Positions 49,263-62,300 of a DNA stretch of 64,000 bases are shown in pieces; position 1 is the first letter of the stretch, and each line of letters opens with the position of its first letter. The notes below the pieces were generated by a model. The model searched no databases and was not told the DNA's origin. It worked only from the letters and a program-made list of their open reading frames with translations. Made by a program: the position numbers and the translations under genes. Source of the stretch: Nemopilema nomurai (taxonomy: Eukaryota; Cnidaria; Scyphozoa; Rhizostomeae; Rhizostomatidae). The stretch is from assembly GCA_003864495.1 (NCBI GenBank), contig ML133427.1:2313247-2377246 (forward strand), written 5' to 3'.

Positions 49263-51172
49263 ATGGTATTAAGAATGGGCAAGCGGAGATCAAACATCGA
49301 TTCTGGAAATAATTCGGAGAAAACAGATTTACCCACAAAACGGGTTCAGTTGCAAAAGAATTCCAGAAAAGATGGAGTTTCTACGGCAAATAGGAGAATT
49401 AAAAAAGCCCACACAAAATCACAGAAAAGAAATGTGATTGCAAAAGTGTCGAAACAGGGTAAAAAGAAATCACAACCAGTTCCAAGTTCGAAAAAAACCA
49501 ATGATGACGGACACATATGTGTAGAGACATCGGTGATTGACGAACAAAATTTCAAATATGACAAAAAATTGGAGATTGACGAGTTTAAGCAGCAGATTAG
49601 TGGACCTTTGAAGAAGATCGGGGTTCATGTATCAATGGCTGGGGGCTTACACAACGCTGTTGCAAATGCATTGGAGCTTGGTGCACACGCATTTGGTTTA
49701 TTTCTACGCAATCAGAGGCAGTGGGCATCAAAACCACTCTCGAACGAAGATGCAGAAAGGTTCAAAAAAGCGTACACTGATGCCAATTTTTCTCCAAATC
49801 AGATTTTACCACACGGTATATATCTAATGAACTGTGCATCTCCTGACAAGGCATCACTATCAAGGAGCCGCGATACGCTAATTGATGAGTTGAAAAGATG
49901 TGAAAAGCTTGGCCTGACGTTGTACAACTTTCACCCCGGGTCAACTTGTGGTAAGATCACCCCTGAAGAGGGAATCAGTAGGATTGCAGAAAGCATAAAC
50001 ATTGCCCATAAGGAGACAAAGTATGTTGTGACTTTGGTCGAAAATATGTGTTGTCAGGGAAACACAGTGAGTTGAGACATAATCTGTTTACCTCGTTTTT
50101 ATAGGACAGGGGCAACCTTTTTTTTTAGGCTATGGCTGCTCTCCTTATTAAGCAGGTGCTCTTCTTTGTATGCCTGTAATTGCTCTATGCATTCCCTGAA
50201 TTTTTTGTCTATTAATTCAGCCATAGACTCTCATCCTTTGCCAGCTCTTCCAAACATGAAGTGATGTGTGCATTTTTGTGTTGTAAAAATTACTTAAAAA
50301 CCTCTTAACCAGTTTTGTAGCCAAATTCTGATAAAAGAATTTGAAGTGAAAAAAGACTTCAAGGATCTTTTTTATAATATATTCTACCAATTGATTATTT
50401 ATAAAAACCAGGCATGCCTAGGGTTAGTCTAGTGGGAAATTTTGTAAATGAGCCAATTAGGCTACTTCTGAAGGAGTTAACATTAGGCTCTCTACGGCAT
50501 GTAGAGGCTCCAGGATTGTAAGTTATGGGCTAAAATTTCCATTATCGGCCAGTTATGAAAAAAGGTTCATTACAGAACAAGATATCAAAATACAACTTTT
50601 TTGCTGCAATTTGTGAGCAAAGGACTGGATTACAAACAATCATAGGTGATTAGGGCCTTTTGAAATATCACCCTTACACTAGGACATGTTTCAGTACAAA
50701 GCATAATGTTCCAGTAATGGTTATTTGAATATAATATTGAAGCTTGTCATTGCAGTTTTTCTTCTGACACATTACTAAAAAATTGTTTCAGATTGGTGGC
50801 AAGTTTGAGGAGTTGAAAGCAATCATTGACAAAGTTGAAGATAAAGATAGAATTGGGGTCTGTTTTGATACTTGTCATGCATTTGCTGCAGGGTACGATA
50901 TTTCAAGCAAAGCCAAACTAGATGAAACAATGAATAGTTTTGATACCATCATTGGCCTAAATTATCTGAAAGCTCTTCACTTGAATGACTCAAAGGGTGA
51001 ATGCGCATGCCATCTTGACAGACACGAGAATATTGGTCATGGGAAGATCGGCGTTGCAGGATTCAAAGCATTGATGAATGACCCACGATTTGATAATTTG
51101 CCTATGATCTTGGAAACCCCAGAATGCGATTACAGGAGAGAAATAAGCAAACTATACACTTATGTCAAGTAG
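49263..51172 (+). CDS. Endonuclease IV-type AP endonuclease (Nfo/Apn1)
   Basis: The enzyme cleaves DNA 5' to abasic sites in base-excision repair and trims 3'-blocked ends, using three zinc ions. Exons 49263-50066 and 50792-51172 join in phase 0 (GNT then IGGKFEEL), giving 394 residues. Residues ~1-115 are a Lys/Arg/Ser-rich extension, likely nuclear targeting; the catalytic barrel begins near KIGVHVSMAGG. All nine zinc ligands of E. coli Nfo have counterparts: His184 (LPHG), His224 (FHPGS), Glu260 (VEN), Asp294 and His297 (DTCH), His331 (HLND), Asp344 and His346 (DRH), Glu376 (LET). ATG 49263 is the first in-frame ATG; ATG 49275, four codons later, is equally possible. Similar enzymes occur in yeast and C. 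elegans but not in vertebrates. The intron shows that it is not bacterial contamination. Confidence 0.96.
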
Positions 51173-52333
51173 AAGCTAAATTTGCCAGTTTTAGCCAAGG
51201 CTAACTTCACACCACAGCAGTAGTCAGTAATTGTACATTCTAGACATTTAAGGATGAATTTTCAATTTTGCTGAAATTTGTACCATTCACAGTTTCAATT
51301 GCTATAATTATTATGAATTACATATAAATATCTCCTTATATTTTATTTGTCTTGTAATTTCTAGTTATGTATCTTTATTGCTATTGCAAAAGACAGCAAT
51401 GGGCAGCTTGTATGCTGAATGGATGCTATAGATCCAGATTTGCAAATTGATTGTGAGGTAAGGAGAATAAAAAACTGGTCTGCAATTGGTTTATACACAC
51501 TTCAGAATTCTACAAACTTTAGAAGCAAACTTGACAGTAACAGGAAATAATTTTTTTACTGAATATTACCAGGCAATACTACTTTTCCACAAAACTAGCT
51601 TTTAATATTTATGAAGACTTTTCATTTATTGAAATAGCTGGATTATGTTTGTGAGATTAGTAATGGAAAAATAAAAATAAGCTTGCCAAAATTTTTGAGA
51701 TGACAACACAATGAGTTCTTACTCTTAATAAAGCCATTTCCTCTTTTAATGTCATAACTATTTCTAGGAATCATTGATTCTAGGAATCAAGCAGACCACA
51801 ATGATTATAGTGCTACTTAGGACAAAATGATTAATGCACATGATCTTTGTCTTGAATGAGCAAGCCTCCACCTAGGTACATCTTAAGCCAGATAAATTCA
51901 TTCGCCCGAGCAAAGTAAGAATGGTTGCAGGCAAGATTGTTTATGTAACACAACATATCTTATTAAGGGTTCAGGTCTTTAAATTTCTTATTATAAAATT
52001 AGGTATGCTGTGTGTAAATCAAATACTTGTCAACTTTCCTTGGTTTATCAGGTTCTACAATTTATCTAAAGTATTTATAAGGGCTCAAGTTTACAACAAT
52101 GACATTGATAACAAACATAAAATGAAACTGCCAATAATAAAACAAAACAGTGAAAGATTAAACCACAATTAGAAAACATTAACCAGAAAATTGTAGTAAA
52201 TAATGGTTTCATCCATTCATTTTGAAATATATTTTGAGTTGTTATGAAGAAAACCTTGATTCAAATTACAGCTGGAATTTCTTTTGCTTTAAAATGACAT
52301 CATCACAACTGGATCTAGCTAGTACCTAGCTTT
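51173..52333. other. Convergent spacer between endonuclease IV and TMEM11
   Basis: No coding sequence is recognised. It should hold the two 3' UTRs; an AATAAA signal on the plus strand lies at 51466-51471. Confidence 0.5.
51466..51471 (+). terminator. Candidate polyadenylation signal of the endonuclease IV gene
   Basis: A canonical AATAAA lies about 295 bp after the stop codon. Use is inferred from position only. Confidence 0.4.
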
Positions 52334-55061
52334 TCAAGTATACCATCGGTATGCCTTCCAGCTGAACATTGTCATGACTAAAATTCCAACAAAGTTATGA
52401 AATCGTTTTCTGTACACATCATCACGCCTTTTTAAAACCACAACAGAGGAAGATGTCAAGTGTTCTATCTGTAGCCTTTCCAAAGTGTTACTATCATATT
52501 CAACTTGGTACTTGCAGCAGGGATCAAACTGCCAGGAAACGTTGTACAATGTTATGCAAGACAGACTTAGGACACCCAGTGGCACACAAACATAATCTTT
52601 GTACTTTGCAGGACAGATAATTGATGTCACTATACTTCCCAAGCCTGACAATACTCCTGTTTTGTGCAAAAAGTTCCCCATTTGTATCCATTTTGTAGTC
52701 TCATTCCCTATTTGCTCTGGCTCTATTATTATAAATGGCACCTTATCATCTAAAGCATCTTCTAGTTTGTCTTCATAATAGTCCTCATGTTCTCCCTCGA
52801 ACTCACTGCGTATAATAATGTGTTCTGGAACAGGGCTCCATTCCCTAGAATGAAAGCATTTAAGATTTTGAAAACTTTCAAATTTGGAAAAGAAGCACCT
52901 GCTTCCAGTGAATTGACTGTTTTTGGAATGGTAAAACAACCAATAAATTGCTGATGTTTCCCTGCCCTAACTTTCACAACATCACAATTTATAACTGAAA
53001 TACCTTAAAATACACTATCAAAATTGGGTCAAAGAAATATTTTAATGCTAACACAATTATTACTGAAAGATTTAGGTAATATGTGCATGGAAGCCAATCT
53101 ATGATAAGATACATTAAAAAATTTTAGGTGCTAAGGGACTAAAAGTGATAGGATGTAATATTGATGAGGAAAAGCCTCTGAAAAGAAGAAAGGCCCTAAA
53201 GAGGGAAAGAGAAACAAGATGTCAGAAAAAGATTTGGCAAAAAATTCTACTGGTTTGTCAGACTCATGTGATGAAGAGATGCAATATTCAAATGAAACCA
53301 AGACATTTGAAGCATTTCTGGCTGATAGCAGGTTAACATCAAGGAAAGGCCAGACTGAAAATATTTGTTTTTTGCACATGCAAGTTTTTCTTGAAAATAT
53401 AAAAATGTGCACAGGAAACTACATCCAGAAATATACTATCATGTGTCTGCAGACATAGGAACTAAGATTTTCCAAACAGAAATGGGAAAATGTCCCCAAC
53501 GTTATTGCCCCTGTGGCTATAGGCAATAGCTGAAACTTCAGCTGACAGAGAGGGAAAGAATTTGAGCTATTCCTCTTCATGTTTTGGAAGAAAATTTCCT
53601 GCTTTCAATTGCATTGAAATAGTGGTGTAAAATGCTTTTATTTCTGAGAAAATAAGTATCTTGCTCATAACTTTCTGCATGACTTTTCGGGGTAAACAAA
53701 TAAACTTCTGCTTGTGGCTGTATCTCTATGTCTATATTGAAAGTTTTGATGTCTTGAACCAATTCATAAACTCAAATATATTATGGTTTTAAATATTATT
53801 GGAACCACATCATAGATATAATGATGACAAAAACCATTCCTTGGCTGACCTTCCTGGAGGTAGTAAAGGAGGGGGCATGGATGGAGTCTTGTTATCTTGC
53901 CTAGGTGTATTGTACAATGCAGGGATTGCTGATAGCTCTGTCAATTCATGGCAAATTATAAACATTGATTAAATTCACAGCATTTCCTTTTTGAGCTAGC
54001 TATCTGATATTTGATGGAAACCCATTTTCATTTTGGAGACTGAGTAGATTATTTGGTATTCAATTGCAAAGTAGCCACTTAACAAATATAGCAAGAACAT
54101 TATTCGCTCCTAAGTCATCACAAAATCTAGCAATATACTAAGCTTGGGTATCTCTATAGCTAAATATCTTTCTTGCAGCAAAGCAACCACTCCATTTAGC
54201 TAAACAAATTCAAGGCATGTTTATATGAAACTGTACTGAACACTTTCTACCTCTACACTGAACAGTGTGAACATTGTGAATTTGCTTTTACAAAAAACAT
54301 TGTTCCACAAAAGCTTGCTTCTGCAGCTATTATTAAATCAGTGGAATTTTGTGCAGCTAAAAAAGTACCATATATTGAGGGTATGCAGCAGAGGGATGCA
54401 AAAGACTCACAGAATCAAAATCTTTCAAACTGATTGAATTTTACTTTGTAATATTCTTATTTGTATGCAACGGCTCCAGCCTTGTACTTAATCTTAGAAC
54501 TGTAGAGCCATATTTAAAATGGATATGCTCATTTATCCCATACAACAATAATAATGATAAAAAAGAGCTGCTGCTACATACCCCGAAACAAATGCCTATC
54601 TCTTATTTCGAGATTGAAAGATATTTCACGTCTACCCTGGCCACAACATCAAGCAGAGGCAAATAAAGTTGTAGAGAAGAATAAAGTTGAATTGGTGAAG
54701 AGAAATGGCTAGCAAGGTTTGATGATCGACCTTCTGAAGTATTCCCTTCTGAAGGACACTAGGGTTATCATTAAAGACATATGTGTACTTTGGCAAAGCT
54801 CTTAACCAGTCGGATAGATAACTAAAAGCAATGGACGAGAAGGGAGCGCAACAGAACATGCATCTCTATCGATAGCTTTAGTCCAGGCCGAAAATGTATT
54901 GCATAAGGCACATTGAACAGATTTGCAAATAAAATTTGAAGACAAAGATCTTGCAACACACAATGAAACAACGCATTGATTATTAGAAAAAATAACATAA
55001 CTGATGCCAAGTATTATTACCTGTAGTCTTCGTTCTCAAACTCTTCTACATGGTCCGCCAT
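52334..55061 (-). CDS. TMEM11: Transmembrane protein 11 (mitochondrial cristae factor)
   Basis: TMEM11 (fly PMI) is a mitochondrial membrane protein that works with MICOS to shape cristae. Exon 1 (55061-55021) encodes MADHVEEFENEDY plus two bases; exon 2 (52844-52334) completes an arginine codon and runs to the stop. The product is 183 residues, against 192 in human. Diagnostic blocks are FIIIEPEQIGNET, WIQMGNFLHKT, GVLSLSCITLYNVSWQFDPC immediately followed by CKYQVEYD, LTSSSVVVLKRRDD and RKRFHN, all close to human TMEM11. Two hydrophobic segments lie in the centre and one at the C-terminus. The 2.2-kb intron (52845-55020) contains no exon I can recognise. Confidence 0.95.
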
Positions 55062-56314
55062 TTTGCCGCCGTAACAGGGTCCGCAATCCCAGCATGCAGA
55101 GTAATCAAAGCTCGCTCTCTAATGACATCACCGTTTGATAAACTTCAAATGTTTTTAAGAACTTTATTTTTCATAATTTTACGACGGCATCTTCACAACA
55201 AAAGAGAACGAATAGAGTTTTTTCCTGAATGATGTTTTTTCTGGTTTACATTATCTTTTTAAAACAAGCTTTGTTTTGCTCTGACCTGCTGTATGTTGTC
55301 CACACTTTGTTAGAAACTCTAAATTGCATCTCACAACTTCTTCTTTCAAAACGTGAAAACACAACAATTCTTGAGGGTATCTTTAGAGTAGAGCTACACA
55401 AGGAAGAAAATTGACACAAGACCAACATCCTTTCATATAATTATCTACATATTTTGATTACAAGCAAACATATCAATCTAGCTTACAGCATTGGCTGCTT
55501 TTCTGTATTGTATAAAACAATTATGGGGAACTGCACATTGATGATGCCAGTGGGAAAATAACATTATTAGGTCCCAAGATAACATCATGCTCACTCAATA
55601 GGATCATCTGAATCTTGGAACAGATCTTAAGTTGACTATTCAAAATACCACATCAACATATTTTTAAGTGTGAGCCAGTACTAAAACCACCATCATTCTG
55701 ACTTTGGCATCATTAATATGCGATCCATCATTGCCTTGCAAAATGCAAGGTAATCAGTACTGCTATAAATATATACAATATCATATTGAATGACCAGGTA
55801 CCATCCAAAACATCCATCAATTAGAAAAACAGCAGGTCAGACTATCATGATATATACAGGAACTCAAAAAAGGTCCCTACTGGGAGACAATGCAGCCTAA
55901 ATAAGTCTAACTGAAAAGCTGATTTGCTACAATTAAGTTCAACATTAAAGGTTATCTTGATAAATAAACCATTAAAGATGACAATGACAAGATAGCCTTC
56001 AATAGACTTTATTTTATCTATTTTAAACTTTGGGTGAAAACATACTTCTAAAATACACCTCTAACTTCTATTTTTGTCAATTTTCCTTATTTATCCCTAT
56101 GACGTTGACATCACCTGATCAAAGAATAGTGTACAGTTGAATTCTCTGGGAAATAAGTAGACTGGTTTGAGACCTGAGATGTGTCAGGTGCTTTAATCTA
56201 TGTTTTTCAAATTTCCTAAAGAAACAAAAACCTTTTGTTTAATATTAATTGTACTCTGAAATATCTTAAAATGCATCAATGAATTAATGACATGTCTTCA
56301 AAAATTAAAAAAAT
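55062..56314. other. Spacer between TMEM11 and MOSMO
   Basis: Both neighbours are on the minus strand, so this stretch holds the TMEM11 promoter on the left and the MOSMO 3' UTR on the right. No exon, RNA gene or clear repeat is visible. Confidence 0.5.
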
Positions 56315-57737
56315 TCAGTTGAAATTTATTTGCAAAACATATAAATTTGACAATCCACACCCCATTGCAGCAAAAAACAAGGAAGCAAAAAAAAGATAAT
56401 ATGACATTCCAACTTCAGTATTTGGTGGCAACTTGTAGGCCTCTCCTCCAATATCTGGGATGTCAAAACCAAATGGGAAGATAACAGCTGACAAGCAGAA
56501 GAGGATGACTATATAAAAGAAAAAATCAAACTAATAATTTTTGATGCACAGAAAAGTTGTTGTTATATAAAAGTTTTCTTGACTTCAAAATATACACCAA
56601 AGCTACTGATTTACTAACTAGTAACTACATTCATTTACCAGTAACTTGAGGCTGACAAGGTTCTAGCCCCTCAACAAGGGCCAATCGTAAAAAAAACTGA
56701 TGTTAAAACAAACACTGTCAGTGCTCGTTTGGAATTTTTGACTGGCCTTTTGTATGTTACTAGAAATAAATCCCATTCCAGCAGACTTTTGGCCTGTGGG
56801 TATGAATGTCCAATTGAGGCCTTCCATTACTACCAAAAGTGAAAGGTCTACAAACCTCCGATAAAAGACATCCATCGGGCTCCTTTCAGTAGCCGTTCCT
56901 TCCAGTGAGACAAAATGACCAATAAAGCAGAAGCCATTATAAGCGTTGTCCCTAAAATAAGGAACACCAGTGTTGCTCCCCATTCACCTGGTAGCTTATG
57001 ACTGGTACAAATTTCCTCTTGGCCTTGAAAAGTGATGCATGCTTTTGTCAAACCAAACTTTGTAGAGCCTGTACAAAAAGCAATTTGATTCTATAGTCTA
57101 AATCTCAAACTTGCTTTTTCTTGCAAAGTTTTTGCCAACCACTGAATAATCTTAAGTCCTGTGATAGTTGCTCTGATAAACTTTAATGAAAAATATTTTA
57201 TCACAGGCCTTTAGGAACAGAGTGTGAGAAAAACATGGAAAAAAACATGGTCAAGATCAAATCAATCAGAAGTTTATAAAATTTGCTTAAATGTACTTAA
57301 CCTTATCAACGTTGCTAAGAGGTTTATACTTAATTGTTAGAACTTTGTTACAAGAGAGGGGCTCTAGAGAATTACTTACTGTGCTATCATGTCGAATTAA
57401 AGGAACTGTCTGTTTGGTTTAATTACATAATTCTAGAGCCCTTCGCTGCTGAGTAGTGTTGTCGAAAGGCTTAACTGACATTCTTTGAGCTTAGATGATC
57501 TTTAATAACTTTGCATTTAAACATATCTGTATTGGAAGAAATCACATACTAGTGTAGGCATTGCGTTCTTGAGTAAAACAGTGTGTCCTGAATTTTTGAT
57601 TACCGGATTCTCGATAGGACGCAAACTTACTCACCAGCAAATTTAGTTATGATCCATTCGGGCTTATGCAACGCCACAATTGCCATGGCGTCAGCTGCTA
57701 TAAAAAGTGAGGTTGTTATGGCACCTAGTCTGTCCAT
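56315..57737 (-). CDS. MOSMO: Modulator of smoothened protein (attenuator of Hedgehog)
   Basis: MOSMO is a claudin-like four-pass membrane protein which, with MEGF8 and MGRN1 in vertebrates, lowers surface Smoothened. Three coding exons: 57737-57635, 57068-56856 and 56508-56315, phases 1 and 1, giving 169 residues (human 167). The first helix reads SLFIAADAMAIVAL and is followed by HKPEWI (human ANPDWI). Other matching blocks are ICTSHKLPGEWGATL (human TCIPPRLPPEWVTTL), SHWKE, ARWMSFIGVILFCLSAVIFP and GGEAYKLPPNTEVGMSYYLF. The C-terminus differs from human and ends NFN. Family identity is clear; a Hedgehog role here is inferred from homology. Confidence 0.93.
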
Positions 57738-59311
57738 TTCGTAGGTAAATGGAACACAAAAAACACCACTTAAACTCCGAAATCCCCCATCGCCTTCCGC
57801 ACCAAAAAATTAATTGGAGATGCGCAGCTTTGTTTGTTATGTCGAAGTTCGCCTTCGCAACAACCCACACTGAAGAGAGGCAACATCCATCTTTTTATCA
57901 AAGTTACCAAAGACGAAACTTTGGCCAGGTTATTAGTAATATTTCCTTTGAAAAGTAGCACGAAAGACAAACGGAAGTGCAAATTTGCCACATAGACTAT
58001 CCCTTCGTAAGGCACTCTTACGAATACTCAAACTTCAGAAACTGACCAAAAGCTGACATAAGATTCTGGTCAAGAAATGTTTTCAATTCTTGGTCACTGA
58101 AGGGGGATACCTTTCAGCAACAGTATACAAACTACTGCATTGAATTTTGTTGAGACTCCTTATCATAAAACTTGAGTCAGTCAACCTGTTGCAGAAGTGA
58201 AGAGAGCTCAGCTTCCAAAATATGCTTTGCTTTATGCATTTGCTTCATGAGGATAAAACTAAAAAAGAAGAAAGTCTTCCAATCAAGGGCACAGCCTTGG
58301 TACAGACAACTTCTATACCTCCATCCATTAGCAAAGGAATTGCATCTTTTGACAACAATGCTAACTAGGACCAGTGGCGCCGCCAGGAAAAGTTGTTGGA
58401 GGGGTGAAGGGCGAGGATGGCGGGCGTCTGGGGTGAGCCCCCAGAAAGTCTTTCTTAGACCACGCCCCCTTGCTTTCACAAGTTGACATCAAGTGTAAAA
58501 AATCCTTTGAATTACCAAAATTAAGGTACCACAATTAATGGCACCATACCGGCAATTGAAAAAAGGAAATTTGGACCCCCAAAATTCTATGACCTCTAGT
58601 ACATTGACTGTCAACCTTTTACGTCTGCGTACCATCCAGGAGGTACTAGCGAACCATCAATACACCGAGTTCAATATTCGATTAAAAGGTTGCTCGTAGT
58701 AGAGAGAGGATAGCTTACAAAGGGGCACTTTATACTGAGTGACCTACCGTCTTAATAGATTAGATGTGAAATATATTAGATTTTTTATCAAAGGAAGTTG
58801 ACATGAAACACGTACATTATCAAAATGCCAGAACCCCATGCATACAATAAGGAAATCCCTCAAGCATATATTTTTACTAGGTTTCTTGCAAAAAATAACT
58901 AATCTCGACTTGCTACCCGTTTTTCTAACAATTTTGAAGATCATTTTTCACCATATACTACAAAGTCCTGTGAAGGCCATGGCGATTTCCTGTTACAAAA
59001 GGGGGAGAATTAATATCCTTAACACGTGTGGAGCTTTAAAGGCCTCGCAATGTTTGCTTTGTACCTTTTTCAAGATGCCTCTTTTTAGATAGTGGCAGGT
59101 TTTCGAGACCAGCATGATGTCATCTTGAATTCAATTTCTCGGAATTTAACTCCTACTTATAAATCCAGGCCGTTGTACCGACATACTGAGCCAGGGATTC
59201 TCAACAAAAAAGCAAATTTTAGTTCTCAAAATTTGATACATTTCTCTTCAATAATTGTGACGACATTCTAGTTACAATATAATGTTTAGAAGCTACTTTG
59301 GCCAACATATA
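57738..59311. other. Spacer between MOSMO and SRP68
   Basis: No exon is recognised. At 58374-58480 a GC-rich block beginning CAGTGGCGCCGCCAGGAAAA resembles the end of a DNA transposon (CAGTGGCG is a common hAT-type terminus), but no partner end was found. Confidence 0.45.
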
Positions 59312-62300
59312 TTACTTTCCCCATAGCCATCCCTTGACAAATCCGGCAATTCCTTCGCCTTCCTTTGGCTTCTTTTTCTTTTCCATTCTCCCTTCAAGGT
59401 TTGGCATTTCAATGTGATTCAAGGCGAGGTCAAAAAATAATGGCTTGCAGGGAACTGGTTGGAAGTTCGGCGGGAAGTTGACCAAATTCGGTTTCTTCAA
59501 TAATGCACCAGCTTCCTCCCGGTAAATTCCTGGCCGGTCTTTCAAAGGCTAGATAGCGGAAAAAATTCAATCAGAACGTGCAACAAATATATGCAACAAA
59601 TGCAGGCTCATAAATTAGGACTGGGGCCAAATGATGTGTTAAACATATCGAGAGTATTTTTATTTTGGGTTTACTTATTCACACAGGAGAAAGAAATATA
59701 AACTGAAGATGAGCTCACTCGATCATCAATGGACATATTTTCCACTTCTTCCTCAACCTCCGATGTTTCAAGAATATGGGCCGCATGCGCTGCGCAGCGC
59801 TGGCCCTTCGCTTGGTTGGCGAGCTCCTGCAATTTGTCAACTTCAACCTGTTGGGAATTAACGAAGCAATCACTAATCATGTTTCGCAATCAGAAAGGCA
59901 CGGGTGAATGCTAAAATATCATCGTGGAGCCATGGTGTGAGAAAGTGGCATTACTTGCGAAACAGGTATGTAAAGCAATGGCACTCAAAGCGATACTTGA
60001 GAGTGTTTTTCAAAGTGGCTGTTTCTTGCTGAATGCAATCAGCAGGCAACTACTGCATAGGTAAAAATATGTTCATCTTCCAAAAATTAGATGCTTAAAA
60101 ATTTCCCTTTTCGATGTACAGAGAAGAATCACAACAAAACTGAAAGTGACGCACCTTAAACAATTTCATAGTTGACTTTGCAACCAGATCCAAGGCCTTC
60201 TTGACATAGGTGATGACCTTGTCGTACAAGGCTATAGCTTCCTTGAGTTTCTTTACGTTGTGGTAGGACTGAGCAATGTAGTAGCACCTGGGAGGTATAA
60301 ACGCGCACATTAATGACAGAAGGGACTGGAAACAAGTTTGCTAATGTTAAAGATGGGTTCCGACGTAGGTTGCACGTTGAGGGGCCAAGGGAGATTTTAA
60401 CAATTATAACAAATAATGTTTAAAAAAGTTCTATTGTTTTTCAAGAAAGTGAGGGAGCCATGGCCCCCCGGCCCCCCCTTCGTTGGAGGCCCTGTTAAAG
60501 GACTTGGATCTACACAATAAATAGAAAAGATTCGGCTTAAAAATATTTGTATTTCTACCTTGCTTCAGAAGGTAGTTATTAGGACACTGAGAAGTTTAAG
60601 CTTATCAAGTAGTGTCCTGGTCCTTTCTCTCGGTGTGACCCCACCTTGTGATTCCTTATGCTTGGAATTACAGAGAGCTGGCGAGTCTCCCCATTCCGTG
60701 TGCAAGTTTGGTCATGCCAGGGACTCTAACCACAGACCCTTGGGTCCGTAATCAGCGCCTCTAACCACTGAGCCATCCTGGCTTAAGATTATGCCCGTGC
60801 TTGGTGTTGTAAGATGGCAACATAGAGAAAGATACGTCTTGTCTACTTGCCTCTGATCTTCAACTAACGTTACTGCCTAAATTATATTATCAACATGGCT
60901 ATAAGTTGTATTAGTAAACTAACACAAACAGAACCGAAATTATACGTTACCTAAAGGCTTTGTATCCAGTCAACTGCGCATCGACCTCATGCTTAAGAGC
61001 TTGGTCATCCTCAAGTTCGGGAAGCTGACCTATCTCCACCAAACACTGGACTGTGACGTCATACATCTTCATCAAGTCTTCAGGCTTTGTCTGCTTGCCT
61101 ACAATCGGCGACTTTACATCACCGGCAATGAGGGATGGCAGCCTCGATTTCAAGGTGTCAATGATAACCAAGTTTCGCTCAATTGTCAAGGTTTGCCTCA
61201 AGAATGACAAATAGGTGTGAACAAAACGCAGGCTAGAAATGTTAGACTCATTCTTTTGTCCTTTAGGGCCCTGAAACAGGAATTCACAAATGATACATTT
61301 AGTATTAGAGGGCGGAAGAATTATACGGGCAATATAAAGCGAGTACCACCCCGGGAAGTCTTCTGCGTGAAGACTTTTCTGATAAAGTGAAGTGTAGGAT
61401 CAGCTAACCAAATCACAAAAAGTTTCGCAGAAAGCTGATATATAATTACTTTGTAGAGCAGCTGAAATGTAATGTTTATTGGAGTCGCAAGGGGAAACAA
61501 TCTACAAGTGCAACTAGAACTGTTTGGTGAACGCTTTGTCTGATAAAAATTAGGGAATTCGAGGAGGGCAACTGTTGAAAGGATACAGCGCCAAAGCTTA
61601 CCTACAACAGATACTGGAAGGGTCATTCAATATCATAAGAACTACCAGCTACATATAGCACTGAAGTATTCATAAACTCACAGCTTCGTAATTGAGGTCC
61701 TCCTTCACAGCATGAGAGGCCTCCTTGCAATCCATGAGGAAATTGTCATAGAACTCTAGCTTCTCGTCAGAAGTGACGCATCTGGTGATTTCTTCATCCT
61801 TCGATTGATTCCTCAGAATGAAGGTGCGTGCTTTCTCGGTCTTCACTGGCACTGTTTTTCCCCTCCAAGTAACTTCCCCGACCGTTGCTGATAACTTCTC
61901 CCTCGTCTGGCTAATGGCAGCCTTCGAATTCAAATGCAGAAAGGCATCAAGTGAAAAATGTACAGACCGCAGGATGATAAGGAGCATTTCATCATGGCAA
62001 TGTGCCAACAAAGTAAGCACACCAAAACTGTTCATATAAATGCACCTGGATCATCGCTATAAGCTTTAAAACTATTAAAGACAGAAAAAGTTACTACACT
62101 GTGTAAAATCATATATTTGGCCGATTTATGAACAAATACGCCAAGGCCACAGTTTCCATGTTGATTATGTGGCTGTTCAAATGTTTGGATTTCTGGATCC
62201 TAAGGGACGCTTCCACGTGCTTCGCAGCCAAACCTACTCCAATCTACAACCATCGACAAGCCTAACGTTCTATACTCTACGAGTCATAGGATGGATGAAT

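Noticed and set aside
53145..53458. Lys-rich frames in the TMEM11 intron
   Set aside because: Two overlapping frames with no recognised domain; probably decayed repeat sequence or chance.
57770..58015. 81-codon frame upstream of MOSMO
   Set aside because: It lies upstream of the MOSMO start with no family match; most likely leader or spacer.
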